This document shows positions 37,309 to 46,288 of a stretch of 64,000 nt of DNA, piece by piece. The notes below the pieces were generated by a model. It saw only the letters and a list, made by a program, of their open reading frames with translations, searched no databases and was not told where the DNA came from. The stretch comes from Kibdelosporangium persicum. GTDB taxonomy: Bacteria > Actinomycetota > Actinomycetes > Mycobacteriales > Pseudonocardiaceae. How positions within the stretch are numbered: the stretch's first letter is position 1; the number at the start of each line of letters is the position of its first letter. The stretch spans positions 1 through 64,000 of the forward strand of contig NZ_JAAATY010000042.1 of NCBI RefSeq assembly GCF_013280595.1, given 5' to 3'. Both the position numbers and the translations under genes were made by a program.

Positions 37309-38178
37309 CTACGCCTCGAACTGCTGCGTCAGCAGTCGCAGTGCGTCCGCCGAACTCGCGTCGTTCGGTGTGTAGATCTCCAGCCGGTGGTCAGGGCTGT
37401 CGGGCTGCAGCCATACCTGGTAGTCGACGTTCAGCGCGCCGACAGTCGGGTGCTGCAACCGCATGGTCCCGATGGTGCAGTCGGCCACGTCCCCGGTCGC
37501 CCACATCGCCGCGAACTCGTCGCTGCGCATCGTGAGCTCACCGATCAGCTCGGCCAGGCGCGCGTCCGTGGGGTACCGGCCCGCGGTGAGCCGGAGGAAG
37601 GCGACGTGGATCCGGGCGACCTCGTCCCAGTTGCGGTGCAGGTCCCGAGTGAGCGGATCGAGGAAGAACATCCGCGGGATCGACGGCCGGTGCGCCGGAT
37701 CTTGTGGCGCGTCGAAGGGAAGGTGCTCGGCCTTGAGCGCGTGTCCGGCACGGTTCCACGCGAGCACGTCGTCACGTCTGCCAAGCACGATCGCCGGTGT
37801 CCGGTCGCCCAGCGATTCCAGCAACGCGAGAACACGCGGGTGCGGATGCTCCCGCGGCGGCTCGGAAAGCCCGGGACTCGCGGGCTGCCGCGCGAGGTTG
37901 TGCAGGTGGACGGTCTCAATGTGATCGAGTCGCAGCACTCGCGCGAGAGCGTCGAGGACCTGCTCGGACGCGGTCTCGGCCTGTCCCTGCTCCAGCCGCG
38001 TGTAGTACCCCGCGCTGACGCCCGCGAGCTGGGCGAGCTCTTCCCGGCGCAGCCCAGGAACCCGGCGGGCGGTCCCGTAGGTGCGCAGTCCGATGTCGGC
38101 CGGGGTGATTCGATCACGACGGTTCTTCAAGAAGGCGCCAAGGCTCTCCACGACACCGAGCCTATGTCGCTCAACCAC
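37309..38178 (-). CDS. XRE-family regulator with MmyB-like domain, copy B
   Basis: A 289-residue paralogue of the regulator at 31169-32035 ('LGAFLKNRRDRITPADIGL', 'VPGLRREELAQLAGVSAGYYTRLEQG', then the MmyB domain ending 'EIYTPNDASSADALRLL'). It is divergent from the MFS gene at 38256 and may control it. The start could be the GTG at 38178 or an in-frame GTG eight or nine codons later. Confidence 0.87.
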   Translation of the reverse strand: MVERHRLGVVESLGAFLKNRRDRITPADIGLRTYGTARRVPGLRREELAQLAGVSAGYYTRLEQGQAETASEQVLDALARVLRLDHIETVHLHNLARQPASPGLSEPPREHPHPRVLALLESLGDRTPAIVLGRRDDVLAWNRAGHALKAEHLPFDAPQDPAHRPSIPRMFFLDPLTRDLHRNWDEVARIHVAFLRLTAGRYPTDARLAELIGELTMRSDEFAAMWATGDVADCTIGTMRLQHPTVGALNVDYQVWLQPDSPDHRLEIYTPNDASSADALRLLTQQFEA

Positions 38179-38255
38179 GTCGCTGGGTGTACCTGCTGGG
38201 TGTACCCACGGCTCGGGGATGGCTGGCGAACGCGTCCTGCCGGACTGTGCACGAC

Positions 38256-39749
38256 ATGTCTCGACAGCACTCCCCCGGCCTGCGGGCCTGGCTTGGCCTC
38301 CTGGTCCTCCTCGGTCCCGTCCTGCTGGTCTCGATGGACGGGTCGATCCTCTTCCTGGCGATGCCCCGGATCAGCCAGGCCCTCACCCCGACCGCCGGCC
38401 AAGCCCTGTGGATCCTGGACAGCTACGGTTTCGCCGTCGGTTCCCTGCTGATCGCGTTCGGCGCCATCGGCGACCGGTACGGCAGGCTGAGGCTGCTGAT
38501 GGTCGGCGCGACGGTTTTCGGCATCGGCTCAGTCGCGGCGGCGTTCGCGCCGAGCGCGGAGTTTCTCATCGCCGCGCGTGCCCTGATGGGCGTCGCCGGC
38601 GCGACTCTCCTGCCGTCCGCGCTGGCGGTGTTGAGCGAGCTGTTCGCCGATCCGCGGCGACGGGCGCAGGCCATCGGTATCTTCGCGGCCGCGTTCGCCG
38701 CCGGGTTCGCCATCGGCCCGGTCGTCGGCGGTGTCCTGCTGCGGACGTTCTGGTGGGGTTCGGTTTTCCTGGTCAACCTGCCGGTGATCGCCTTGTTCCT
38801 GGTCCTCGCGCCGGTCCTGCTGCGTGAGGTCCGCGCGACGCGGCCAGGCCGAGTCGACCTCACCAGTGTCGTGCTGTCCGCGGTCGGCCTGTTGCTCGCG
38901 GTCTACGGCCTCAAACACGCGGCCACCGAGGGCCTGTCAGTCGACTCCGTTGTCATCGGGATCGCAGGCGTGATCCTGCTTGTGTGGTTCGCGCGACGGC
39001 AAAGGCGCCTCGAGCACCCGTTGATGGAGTTCTCGCTCTTCCGTGATCGTGTCTTCACGATCGCGATCATCACCGGGCTGTTGCCGTTGGCGGCGTGGTC
39101 GGCGACCGCGTACCTGGCGGGGATCTACCTCCAGTCCGTCCTTGGCTTGTCGGTCCTGGCCGCGGCGTTGCTCGCGCTTCCTGGCGCCGCGGTGCTCACC
39201 ATCACCTGCATCGTCACGCCCTTCGTGGTCGACCGCGTCGGTAAGCGAACCTCGCTCGCCATCTGTCACCTCTCGATCGCGGCAGGCCTGCTGTTCCTGC
39301 TCGCCACCACGATCACGGGCGGGATCGGTTGGTACATCGCGTCCACAGCCGTCGCAGGTGTCGGCTACGGCATCTCCTTCGCGGTTGTCGCCGACACCGC
39401 GGTCGGTGCCGTGCCCGTTGAACGAGCCGGTTCGGCCGGAGCGATCGCCGAGACCAGCAACGAGATCGGCAACGCACTGGGCATCGCGTTGCTCGGTTCT
39501 CTTGCCGCCCTGGTGTTCCGGATTTCCGGACCGGACTTGGCCCCCACTCTCGACGAGACGCTCCAGCTCCCCGGCCTCGTGCCCGCGCTGGCCGAGGAAG
39601 CGAAGACAGCCTTCGTCACGGGCTTGCACGTGGTCGCCGCAACAGCCAGCGTCCTGCACACCGCGCTCGCCGTGCTTGCCCTGCGCTGGATACCGGTGCC
39701 GAGCCGGACCGTCCCAACCCGGACTCTGGGACCACAGGGACCACGGTGA
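38256..39749 (+). CDS. MFS drug exporter (DHA2 family, 14 TM)
   Basis: A ~497-residue transporter with 'LLVSMDGSILFLAMPRISQAL' in TM1, 'GAIGDRYGRLRLLMVGA' (motif A), 'AAFAAGFAIGPVVGGVLL' (motif C) and roughly 14 helices. It exports small molecules by proton antiport, SmvA/QacA-like. The ATG at 38256 ('MSRQHSPGLRAWLGLL') is favoured; a frame from 38187 would add 23 residues. It lies just left of the NRPS cluster, convergent with cysC, so it could belong to either neighbour. Confidence 0.85.
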   Translation: MSRQHSPGLRAWLGLLVLLGPVLLVSMDGSILFLAMPRISQALTPTAGQALWILDSYGFAVGSLLIAFGAIGDRYGRLRLLMVGATVFGIGSVAAAFAPSAEFLIAARALMGVAGATLLPSALAVLSELFADPRRRAQAIGIFAAAFAAGFAIGPVVGGVLLRTFWWGSVFLVNLPVIALFLVLAPVLLREVRATRPGRVDLTSVVLSAVGLLLAVYGLKHAATEGLSVDSVVIGIAGVILLVWFARRQRRLEHPLMEFSLFRDRVFTIAIITGLLPLAAWSATAYLAGIYLQSVLGLSVLAAALLALPGAAVLTITCIVTPFVVDRVGKRTSLAICHLSIAAGLLFLLATTITGGIGWYIASTAVAGVGYGISFAVVADTAVGAVPVERAGSAGAIAETSNEIGNALGIALLGSLAALVFRISGPDLAPTLDETLQLPGLVPALAEEAKTAFVTGLHVVAATASVLHTALAVLALRWIPVPSRTVPTRTLGPQGPR

Positions 39750-39758
39750 GTGCAGACC

Positions 39759-40319
39759 TCAGTGCCAGACACTCCCGGCTGTCTCGGCGGCGCACATCAC
39801 GTCCACCAACTGCCGCAACTCCGCCAAGCATTCGAGCACAGTGGTGTGGTCCGTGCGCAGGTGCAGTTCGGCAGCATCCGGCGGTTCGTACGGGTCGTCG
39901 ATCCCGGTCAGTCCCCGCAGCTCGCCGCGGCGTGCCTTGGCGTACAGGCCTTTGACGTCGCGGTGCGCACACACCTCGACCGGGGCGTCCACCCACACTT
40001 CCGCATAACGCAGACCGGCGTCGATGTGCAGCTGCCGGACCCATTGGCGGGCGGATCGGTACGGCGCGATCACCGGGACCACCACGACAACTCCATGCGC
40101 GGCCAGCATCGCCGCGAGCCGACCGGCACGGCGGACGTTCTCGATCCGGTCCGCCCGTGAGAAACCCAGCTCGGGGAAGAAGTCCTTGCGCAGCAGATCA
40201 CCGTCCAGCACCTCGGCCCGGTGGCCCAGCCGCGCGGCCAGCTCAGTGGCCAGTGTGGACTTCCCTGAGCTGGGCAGCCCGGTGAACCACAGCGTGCAGC
40301 CCGTCCGCATGCCGCTCAC
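39759..40319 (-). CDS. cysC: Adenylylsulfate kinase (APS kinase)
   Basis: A 186-residue APS kinase. The P-loop is 'FTGLPSSGKSTLA' (G14-T22), followed by 'VLDGDLLRKDFFPELGFSRADRIENVRR', 'VIAPYRSAR' and 'VDAPVEVCAHRDVKGLYAKARRGEL', all typical of CysC. It makes PAPS from APS and ATP. It overlaps the exporter gene upstream by 4 bases (GTGA), and a sulfotransferase lies at 60.5 kb, so it probably supplies sulfate donor for the NRPS product rather than for assimilation; no CysD/N/H genes are near. Confidence 0.9.
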   Translation of the reverse strand: MSGMRTGCTLWFTGLPSSGKSTLATELAARLGHRAEVLDGDLLRKDFFPELGFSRADRIENVRRAGRLAAMLAAHGVVVVVPVIAPYRSARQWVRQLHIDAGLRYAEVWVDAPVEVCAHRDVKGLYAKARRGELRGLTGIDDPYEPPDAAELHLRTDHTTVLECLAELRQLVDVMCAAETAGSVWH

Positions 40320-41581
40320 GCCTTCGCCGGCACCTTCGCGGATTCCTGGCCTTGCAGGTCACGCACCGCCCGCAAGGGGCTCAGCAGGATGCACAGCACC
40401 GAGACAGTCGCCATGACACCGGCGATGACGAGGCTCAACCGGACGCCGACGGTGCTGCCGAGCACACCGGCGAGCACGCCACCGAACGCCGCCATGCCCC
40501 ACACCACCGACAGCGCCGCGCCGTTGACCCTGCCGAGCATCTCGACCGGCACCAAGGTCTGGACCAGGCTCAGCACGTGGATCTGGTAGACCGAGTAAGC
40601 GAAGCCGAGCAGGAACTGCGAGACGATCAACGCCACCAGCGCGAGGCTCACGCCGGCGATCGGCAGCACCAGGATGGCCACGCCGACCATCACGATGGAG
40701 AGCGCCAGCGCTCCGCTGACCGTCACGATCGCGGCCACCTTCTTGGCCAGCACGCCGCCGAGGATCATGCCGATGCCCGCGCCCGCGAACGCGATGCCCA
40801 CCTCGACCTGGCTCAGCGAAGCCTCCTGGTACGCGTACAGCAGAACCAGCGGAGTCGCCACCCCGGACGCCAAGTTGACCAGCGTGGTCGACAGCATCAG
40901 GTTGCGCAGCCTGCCGTCACCGAGGACCGTGCCGAACCCGTCCCGCATTCCACCGAGCACGCCACCGCCCTTGGCCCCGGGCGTCTTCTCAGGCTCCGGC
41001 TCCCGGTGTTTGATCAGCACCACCGCGACCAAGGAGACCAGGAAGGACAACGCGTCCACCAGCACCGCGACGGCGTTGCCCACCGCCTGCATCAGGCCAC
41101 CACCGGCCGCGGCGCCGCCGACGGTCGCCATGGATCGGCTGATCTGGAGCTTCTGGTTGCCTTCCATGATCGCGTCCCGCCCCACCAGGGAGGGCAGGTA
41201 CGCCTGGTAGGCCACCTCGAAGAACACGGTCAGGATCGCGGTCAGGCCCGCGACGACGAACAGGTGGGCCATGCTGAGCACGTCCAGCCAGTACGCCACC
41301 GGCACGGTCGCCAGGACGACCAGCCGTCCGAGATCGGCGAGAATCAGCACGGACCGCCGGGAGACCCGGTCGATCCAGGCGCCCGCGATCGGGCTCAGCA
41401 GCAGGAAGGGCAACGCGCCGAGCAAAGCGAGCACGCCGACCTCGAAGGCCCCGCGGTGCAGGTCGACGATGGCGATGGTCGGCAGCGCGATCCGGGAGAT
41501 CCGGTCGCCGAAGTTGCTGACCGTCTGCCCGAACCACAGCTTGGTGAAGTCCGAATGGCCGCGTAGCCGGCTCTCTGCCAT
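40316..41581 (-). CDS. MFS exporter (EntS-like), probable product exporter
   Basis: A 421-residue, 12-TM protein with the enterobactin-exporter-like start 'FTKLWFGQTVSNFGDRISRIALPTIAI' and 'PIAGAWIDRVSRRSVLILADLGR' (motif A variant). EntS-type transporters often export peptides and siderophores from NRPS clusters. It sits between cysC and the C-T NRPS gene, in one leftward operon (28-base gap from the NRPS stop), which supports the role of cluster exporter. Confidence 0.87.
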   Translation of the reverse strand: MAESRLRGHSDFTKLWFGQTVSNFGDRISRIALPTIAIVDLHRGAFEVGVLALLGALPFLLLSPIAGAWIDRVSRRSVLILADLGRLVVLATVPVAYWLDVLSMAHLFVVAGLTAILTVFFEVAYQAYLPSLVGRDAIMEGNQKLQISRSMATVGGAAAGGGLMQAVGNAVAVLVDALSFLVSLVAVVLIKHREPEPEKTPGAKGGGVLGGMRDGFGTVLGDGRLRNLMLSTTLVNLASGVATPLVLLYAYQEASLSQVEVGIAFAGAGIGMILGGVLAKKVAAIVTVSGALALSIVMVGVAILVLPIAGVSLALVALIVSQFLLGFAYSVYQIHVLSLVQTLVPVEMLGRVNGAALSVVWGMAAFGGVLAGVLGSTVGVRLSLVIAGVMATVSVLCILLSPLRAVRDLQGQESAKVPAKA

Positions 41582-41609
41582 GGCTGTCTCCGCTCGGTGG
41601 TGGTTGGTT

Positions 41610-43367
41610 TCAGTGGAGGCCGGAGAGTTTCCGCCCGACCTCGTCGTTGTCCATTGTGGATAGACGAGCGCGCAGCAGCCGCTCGACGTGTGCCGCCTGG
41701 CCCGCGACCGTGGGATGGGTGAAGAGGTCGGCCACCGAGACGGTCAGTCCGAAGACGGCCTCGAACTGGAAGGCGAGCTTGGCCACGGTCAGCGAATGGC
41801 CGCCGAGCGCGAACAGGTCGTCGTCCGACCGGACCGGGTCGTGGCCGAGTTCCCGCCACAGGTCGGCGATCTGCTCCTCGATCGCCCCGGTCGGTGGCCG
41901 GGTGGCCGGCTCGGCCGAACGCCGCTGATCCGGCCCGGAGCCGGCTGCCGGGCCGATGCCGGTCGGCGCGGGCAACTCACTCAGTGGCAGGTCCGGTTGC
42001 GCGACCGCCGCGGCCAGACACGCCTGGAATGCCCTGGCCAGACTGGCAACGGTGTCGCGGTCGATGATTTCGTCGTCGTACGCCCAGTGCACGGTCATCG
42101 CCGCGCCATCGCGGACGACCTTGACCTCCAGGTCGTTCTGGGACACCGCGAGCCCCAGGTCGACCTCGCTGACGACCAGCCCAGGGAACGGAGGAACCGA
42201 CGATTCCGTTGGCTCGTAGGAGAAGACGACGTTGAGAAACGACATCGGCCGGGCCAGCCGGCGCGCCAGCAGCGCGTAGGGAAGGTCTTGGTGATCGTAC
42301 GCCTCGACGACGGATTCCCTTTCGCCCGCCAGAAACCGGCGTACGGTCAGCGTGTCGTCGACAGGATGGCGCAGTACCACCATGTTGATCAGAAAACCGA
42401 TGAGCGCCTGCGTCTCCGGACGGGTCCGGCCGGTCATCGGTGTGCCGACGAGCACGTCCCGCTCCCCTGTGCCGCGCCACAGGACGACCCGCAGGACGGC
42501 GAGCAACAGCATGAACGGTGTGACGCGTTCGATCTGGGCCAGCCCGAGCACTCCGGCGGACTGATCGGTGGTCAGTGGCGTGGCGAGGAACTCACCTCGA
42601 GTGGTACGCAACCGCGGCCGCGGCCGGGATCCCGGCAAGGTCAGCGGCCGAGGCGGCTCGGCCAGCCTGGCGTCCCAATAGGACAGCAGGCTCTCCAGTC
42701 GCTCGCCGGTGAGGTACTTCCGTTGCCACACAGCGAAGTCCGGGTACTGGACGGCGAGTTCGGGCAGGACGGCGGGTGTCCCGGTCACCTCGGACCGGTA
42801 CAGCTCAGCCAGTTCGGCCAGGAACACGGCGTCCGACGAGGCATCGACGAGGATGTGGTGCCGTGCGACAAGCACGAACGTGTCGTCGGCCGCGCGGCGG
42901 TACACCCTCGTGCGCAGCATCGGACCGGTGCGCACGTCGAATCCTTTGGCCAACTCCTGGCGCGCCTGCTCAGCACATTCCTCTTCGCTGTGTCCCAAGA
43001 GGTCGACCACCGCGAAGTCCATGAACGGCGGTGGATGGACCTCCTGCATCGGCTCGCCGTCGACCATCGCGAAGGTCGTCCGCAACGCTTCGTGCCTGCC
43101 GATCAGGGCCGTGACCGCACGCCGCAGCGCCTCGGTGTCGACGGCGCCCTTGGCTCGCAGGAACAACGGCGCGGCGCCGACGACGGACGGGCCCAACAGC
43201 TGATCGACCAGCCACATCTGTTCCTGGGCATAAGACTGGGGAACGAAGACCTGGTCCGCGGACCGCGGCCGGAGAACCGGCGCCCCGGAACCGGACTCGG
43301 CACGGCCCGCCCGCATCTGGTCGACGAGAAGCCTACGTTCGGCCGACAGACGTCCCATCTGAACCAT
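41610..43367 (-). CDS. NRPS didomain: condensation-carrier (C-T)
   Basis: A 585-residue protein. The condensation domain spans ~40-480 with an intact active-site motif 'VARHHILVDASSD' (H170, H171, D175; the usual Gly is Ala). A carrier domain at ~495-570 has 'DDLFALGGHSLTVAKLAF' with the phosphopantetheine Ser at ~528. There is no adenylation domain, so the carrier must be loaded in trans, for example by one of the free-standing A domains. GAGGA precedes the ATG. It is cotranscribed with the exporter and cysC, and its promoter region carries a 12-base element shared with the SARP gene. Confidence 0.88.
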   Translation of the reverse strand: MVQMGRLSAERRLLVDQMRAGRAESGSGAPVLRPRSADQVFVPQSYAQEQMWLVDQLLGPSVVGAAPLFLRAKGAVDTEALRRAVTALIGRHEALRTTFAMVDGEPMQEVHPPPFMDFAVVDLLGHSEEECAEQARQELAKGFDVRTGPMLRTRVYRRAADDTFVLVARHHILVDASSDAVFLAELAELYRSEVTGTPAVLPELAVQYPDFAVWQRKYLTGERLESLLSYWDARLAEPPRPLTLPGSRPRPRLRTTRGEFLATPLTTDQSAGVLGLAQIERVTPFMLLLAVLRVVLWRGTGERDVLVGTPMTGRTRPETQALIGFLINMVVLRHPVDDTLTVRRFLAGERESVVEAYDHQDLPYALLARRLARPMSFLNVVFSYEPTESSVPPFPGLVVSEVDLGLAVSQNDLEVKVVRDGAAMTVHWAYDDEIIDRDTVASLARAFQACLAAAVAQPDLPLSELPAPTGIGPAAGSGPDQRRSAEPATRPPTGAIEEQIADLWRELGHDPVRSDDDLFALGGHSLTVAKLAFQFEAVFGLTVSVADLFTHPTVAGQAAHVERLLRARLSTMDNDEVGRKLSGLH

Positions 43368-43409
43368 CGATCCTCAGCCCCCGTCCATCGGCAGTCATCC
43401 ACGGACGTT

Positions 43410-43450
43410 CACTATAGTTATGGGGCTGATTACTCATGTCAAGACATAGT
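43410..43450 (-). promoter_or_regulatory. Candidate promoter of the C-T/exporter/cysC operon with shared 12-mer
   Basis: Read on the minus strand, a consensus -35 TTGACA is followed after 16 bases by TAACTA, inside the 12-mer ATAACTATAGTG (43421 to 43410). The 12-mer ends 42 bases before the C-T start codon and recurs exactly, in the same orientation, upstream of the SARP gene at 55657. It may be the -10 region, an activator site, or both. Confidence 0.6.
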
Positions 43451-43500
43451 GGGCGCCAAGGCGGGATGTCGACGTTCTCGCCCGCGCGCCGATTGGAAGG

Positions 43501-44793
43501 TCAGGAGCGCGGACGGTCCGCCGACTCCCGCAGCTGATCGATCCGGCGCCAGGCTTCAGCGGCATGCCGGAAGCTACCCAGCCGCTCACTCTGCACGGCC
43601 GTCCTGCGCAACAGGTCAACAGCCTCGTCATACCGGCCAAGCTGGGCCAACGCATCGCTGTAACCGACCTGCGCCGTCACGAGGTCAAGCCCGGTCAGCG
43701 CGTTCTTTCCACTGGTGACCGCACCGAACAGCTCGGCAGCCGCCGCCGGGTTCCCCGACGCCAACTCGTACCGGGCACGTTCCCGGGCCGCGGCGGTCTG
43801 CTCGACCACTGACCCGGTCAGCCGGGCGGTCAGCTCGGTCACCTCGAGCCATTCCGCGGCCTGGGCGAGGTCGCCGGCGTCGAGCAGGATGGACACCGTC
43901 GAGCGGCAGAACCGCAGCCAGTCACTGGTCGGCATCGCCGCGTACGACAGCGTGGCACGGGCCCGCGCCAGGTGGTCACGGGCGAGGTCGAACTCGCCCA
44001 TCCGGGCGTAGGCCATGCCCGCCGCCCAGTGCCCACGACCCAGCACACCCGGAGCGGCATCGGGGCCCAGACCGTCCGCGATGGCCAGCATCTCCGTGAG
44101 CAGGGGGCGTGCCGTGTCGAACTCGCCCAGCTCACACAGGATGGAGACGAGCACGCCCAGCAGGCGGACGTGGTCGGCGCCGCCTCGGATGTCCGACTGT
44201 TCCAGTACCGTCATCGTGCCGTAGCCGGCCACCCGGGCATCCCAGAGCCTGCCGAGTTCACGCAAGGTGGCGACCCGGTCGATGGCGAGCGACACCTGGA
44301 TCTCGACCGCGGCCCGCACCTCCGGCAGCGCGGTCAGCTCGTCGAGCAGTTCCAGCCGCTCGGCCTGCATCGCCAAGGCGGCGAGCACGCCGGAGAGCTC
44401 GATCCCCAGTTCGAGGTACTGCTCCCGGTCGCCGGACTTGCCCAGCGCCGAGCGGCGCTCTTCCAGCATCTTCTTGGCCCGCGCGAAATCGCCCATCGCG
44501 ACCAGCCTGCGAGCCTCGAACCGGTCGACGATCCGGTTGTGACCACCCTGTTTGGCCGGTGTGAGGCTGTCCCACGACTCGTCGCCGAGCAGGTCGCCGG
44601 GTGTCGTGTCGAGCGCGGCGGCGAGGTGGACGACGACGTCGAGCGTCGGCACCCGCTCACCGTTCTCCAGCAGCGAGATGTAGCTCGGGGCGACGACGCC
44701 GCCCGCGATGTCCTTTTGCGAGAGCCCACCGGCCATCCGCCGCGCACGCAGTCGCTTCCCGAACTCGGGCTGGTCCACCTTCACCGGATCCAC
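43501..44793 (-). CDS. XRE-type regulator with TPR-like C-terminal domain
   Basis: A ~430-residue protein. The N-terminal helix-turn-helix is 'FGKRLRARRMAGGLSQKDIAGGVVAPSYISLLENGERVPTLDVVVHLAAAL', and the remaining ~340 residues are helical repeats of TPR type ('GRLWDARVAGYGTM', 'GEFDTARPLLTEMLAIADGLG', 'GRYDEAVDLLRRTAVQSERLGSF'). Similar proteins regulate antibiotic clusters and respond to peptides or small molecules. The start is uncertain; the GTG at 44793 is chosen as first codon before 'DPVKVDQPEF', but the frame is open to 44913. It lies at the left of the NRPS core. Confidence 0.8.
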   Translation of the reverse strand: MDPVKVDQPEFGKRLRARRMAGGLSQKDIAGGVVAPSYISLLENGERVPTLDVVVHLAAALDTTPGDLLGDESWDSLTPAKQGGHNRIVDRFEARRLVAMGDFARAKKMLEERRSALGKSGDREQYLELGIELSGVLAALAMQAERLELLDELTALPEVRAAVEIQVSLAIDRVATLRELGRLWDARVAGYGTMTVLEQSDIRGGADHVRLLGVLVSILCELGEFDTARPLLTEMLAIADGLGPDAAPGVLGRGHWAAGMAYARMGEFDLARDHLARARATLSYAAMPTSDWLRFCRSTVSILLDAGDLAQAAEWLEVTELTARLTGSVVEQTAAARERARYELASGNPAAAAELFGAVTSGKNALTGLDLVTAQVGYSDALAQLGRYDEAVDLLRRTAVQSERLGSFRHAAEAWRRIDQLRESADRPRS

Positions 44794-44823
44794 GCTCGCT
44801 CTCAACAGAGTGAGTACACTGAA

Positions 44824-44843
44824 GTCACCATGTTGATGGTAAC
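44824..44843. promoter_or_regulatory. Imperfect palindrome in the XRE/GNAT divergent region
   Basis: GTCACCAT and ATGGTAAC (one mismatch) flank GTTG, between the divergent XRE-TPR and acetyltransferase genes. It is a plausible binding site for the XRE protein; no second copy was noticed elsewhere. Confidence 0.4.
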
Positions 44844-44869
44844 AGCAGAAAGATTGCAAGCGGGGACAC

Positions 44870-45499
44870 GTGGGCCGGTTCTTTACTGGTGTGCACGTGG
44901 CTGCTAGCGTCACCGCCGTGTCTCTCGAGGTTCACCCGGCCACCGCCGACCGCTTCGACGATGTCGCGACGCTGCTGCGGCCGCGCCGAGAAGACGCGCC
45001 TGCCTGCTGGTGCCTCTACTACCGGCTGACGTCCAGCGAGTTCAACAAGCTCAAGGGCAAAGAGCGCCCGCAGCACATGCGGGACCTGTGCGAGCGGGAG
45101 CACTCTCCGGGCATGCTCGCCTACGTGGACGACACCGTTGTCGGCTGGTGCGCACTGGGACCGCGGACGGAGATGGGACGGCTACAGCGCTCCCGCACGA
45201 TCCCCAAGCTGGACGACCGTCCTGTGTGGAGCATTGTGTGCTTCGTGGTACGGGCGGGCTACCGGCGCAAAGGCGTGGCCCGCGCTCTGCTGAACGGCGC
45301 CATCGACTACGCCCGTGACTGCGGGGTGGAGGCCCTCGAGTCCTATCCCGTCGACACCGACGGCGCACGGATCAACGGCTCGTTCGCCTACGTCGGCACC
45401 GTGGGAATGTTCGAAGCAGCGGGCTTCGAACGGGTGCTGGAGACTGCGTCCCGCCGCGCCAACCTGCCCCGCTGGCTCATGCGGCTCGAACTGTCCTGA
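44870..45499 (+). CDS. GNAT-family N-acetyltransferase, paralogue 1
   Basis: A 209-residue acetyltransferase. 'VWSIVCFVVRAGYRRKGVARALLNGAIDYARDCG' holds the acetyl-CoA motif (RxxGxA), and the N-terminal 'DAPACWCLYYRLTSSEFN' and 'GMLAYVDDTVVGWCALGPRTEMGRLQRSR' are shared with the GNAT at 61212-61784. GTG at 44870 or 44918 may be the start. The two GNATs lie 16 kb apart in the NRPS cluster; acetylation for self-resistance or tailoring is possible but unproved. Confidence 0.83.
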   Translation: MGRFFTGVHVAASVTAVSLEVHPATADRFDDVATLLRPRREDAPACWCLYYRLTSSEFNKLKGKERPQHMRDLCEREHSPGMLAYVDDTVVGWCALGPRTEMGRLQRSRTIPKLDDRPVWSIVCFVVRAGYRRKGVARALLNGAIDYARDCGVEALESYPVDTDGARINGSFAYVGTVGMFEAAGFERVLETASRRANLPRWLMRLELS

Positions 45500-46288
45500 T
45501 CACTCCGCACGCCACCGCGGGTCACGTTTCTCGACGAACGCCCGCGGTCCCTCTTCGGCGTCCCGGCTGCGCATCCGGATGTCCTCCCAGGGGTACCGAG
45601 TCGTGAACGCCTGCGCCAGCGGCAGGTGCGCCGACGCCGCGGCGGCTTGCTTGATCGCCCGCACGGCCAGCGGAGCGCACCTCAGGATGTCGGTGACCCA
45701 GCCGGCCACGGCGGCGTCCAGTTCCTCTGCCGGAACGACTTCGTTGACCAGACCCAGGTCGTACGCCCGGCCGGCGCTCAACGACCGGCCGGTGATCAGG
45801 TGCCCGATGGCTGTCCGGTACGGCAACTGCCTGGTCAACCGGAAAACCCCGCCGGCGCCCGCGATCAGGCCAAGACGTGCCTCGGGCAGAGCGAACGTGG
45901 CGTCCGCCGAGGCGACGATGACATCGCAGGCCAGGGCGAGCTCGAACCCGCCGCCGAGCGCGTATCCGTTGACCCTGGCCACAACCGGCTTGGACAAGTC
46001 GAACCGCTCGGTCAGGCGTGGCCAGCCCGGCTTGCCGCGGCTGCCGAAGCTGGCGGCCGGGGTCCCGTTGCGGACCAGTTCCTTCAGGTCCTGCCCTACC
46101 GAGAAGGCACGGTCACCGGCCCCGGTCAGAACCGCCACCCACACGTCGTCGTCCCGCTCGAAGTCGTCCCAGATCTCCGCCAGTTCCTCGTGAGTACGCA
46201 AATCCATGGCGTTCAGCACGTGCGGGCGCGACAGCGTGACGTACCCGACTCGGTCCCGTTTCTCGTAACGGACACGCTTTTCAGCCAC
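45500..46288 (-). CDS. dpgD: DpgD: enoyl-CoA hydratase/isomerase of the dihydroxyphenylglycine pathway
   Basis: A 262-residue crotonase-fold protein: '[14 protein letters not shown]' and '[42 protein letters not shown]' form the oxyanion hole and carry the acidic residue. DpgD helps turn the cyclised tetraketide-CoA into 3,5-dihydroxyphenylacetyl-CoA together with DpgA and DpgB. The GTG at 46288 gives an 8-base overlap with dpgC; the longer open frame upstream is antisense noise within dpgC. It is the last gene of the operon. Confidence 0.9.
   Translation of the reverse strand: MAEKRVRYEKRDRVGYVTLSRPHVLNAMDLRTHEELAEIWDDFERDDDVWVAVLTGAGDRAFSVGQDLKELVRNGTPAASFGSRGKPGWPRLTERFDLSKPVVARVNGYALGGGFELALACDVIVASADATFALPEARLGLIAGAGGVFRLTRQLPYRTAIGHLITGRSLSAGRAYDLGLVNEVVPAEELDAAVAGWVTDILRCAPLAVRAIKQAAAASAHLPLAQAFTTRYPWEDIRMRSRDAEEGPRAFVEKRDPRWRAE

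Noticed and set aside
41688-43718. 676-residue rightward frame opposite the C-T NRPS gene
   Set aside because: It overlaps the well-supported condensation-carrier gene and has no family features.
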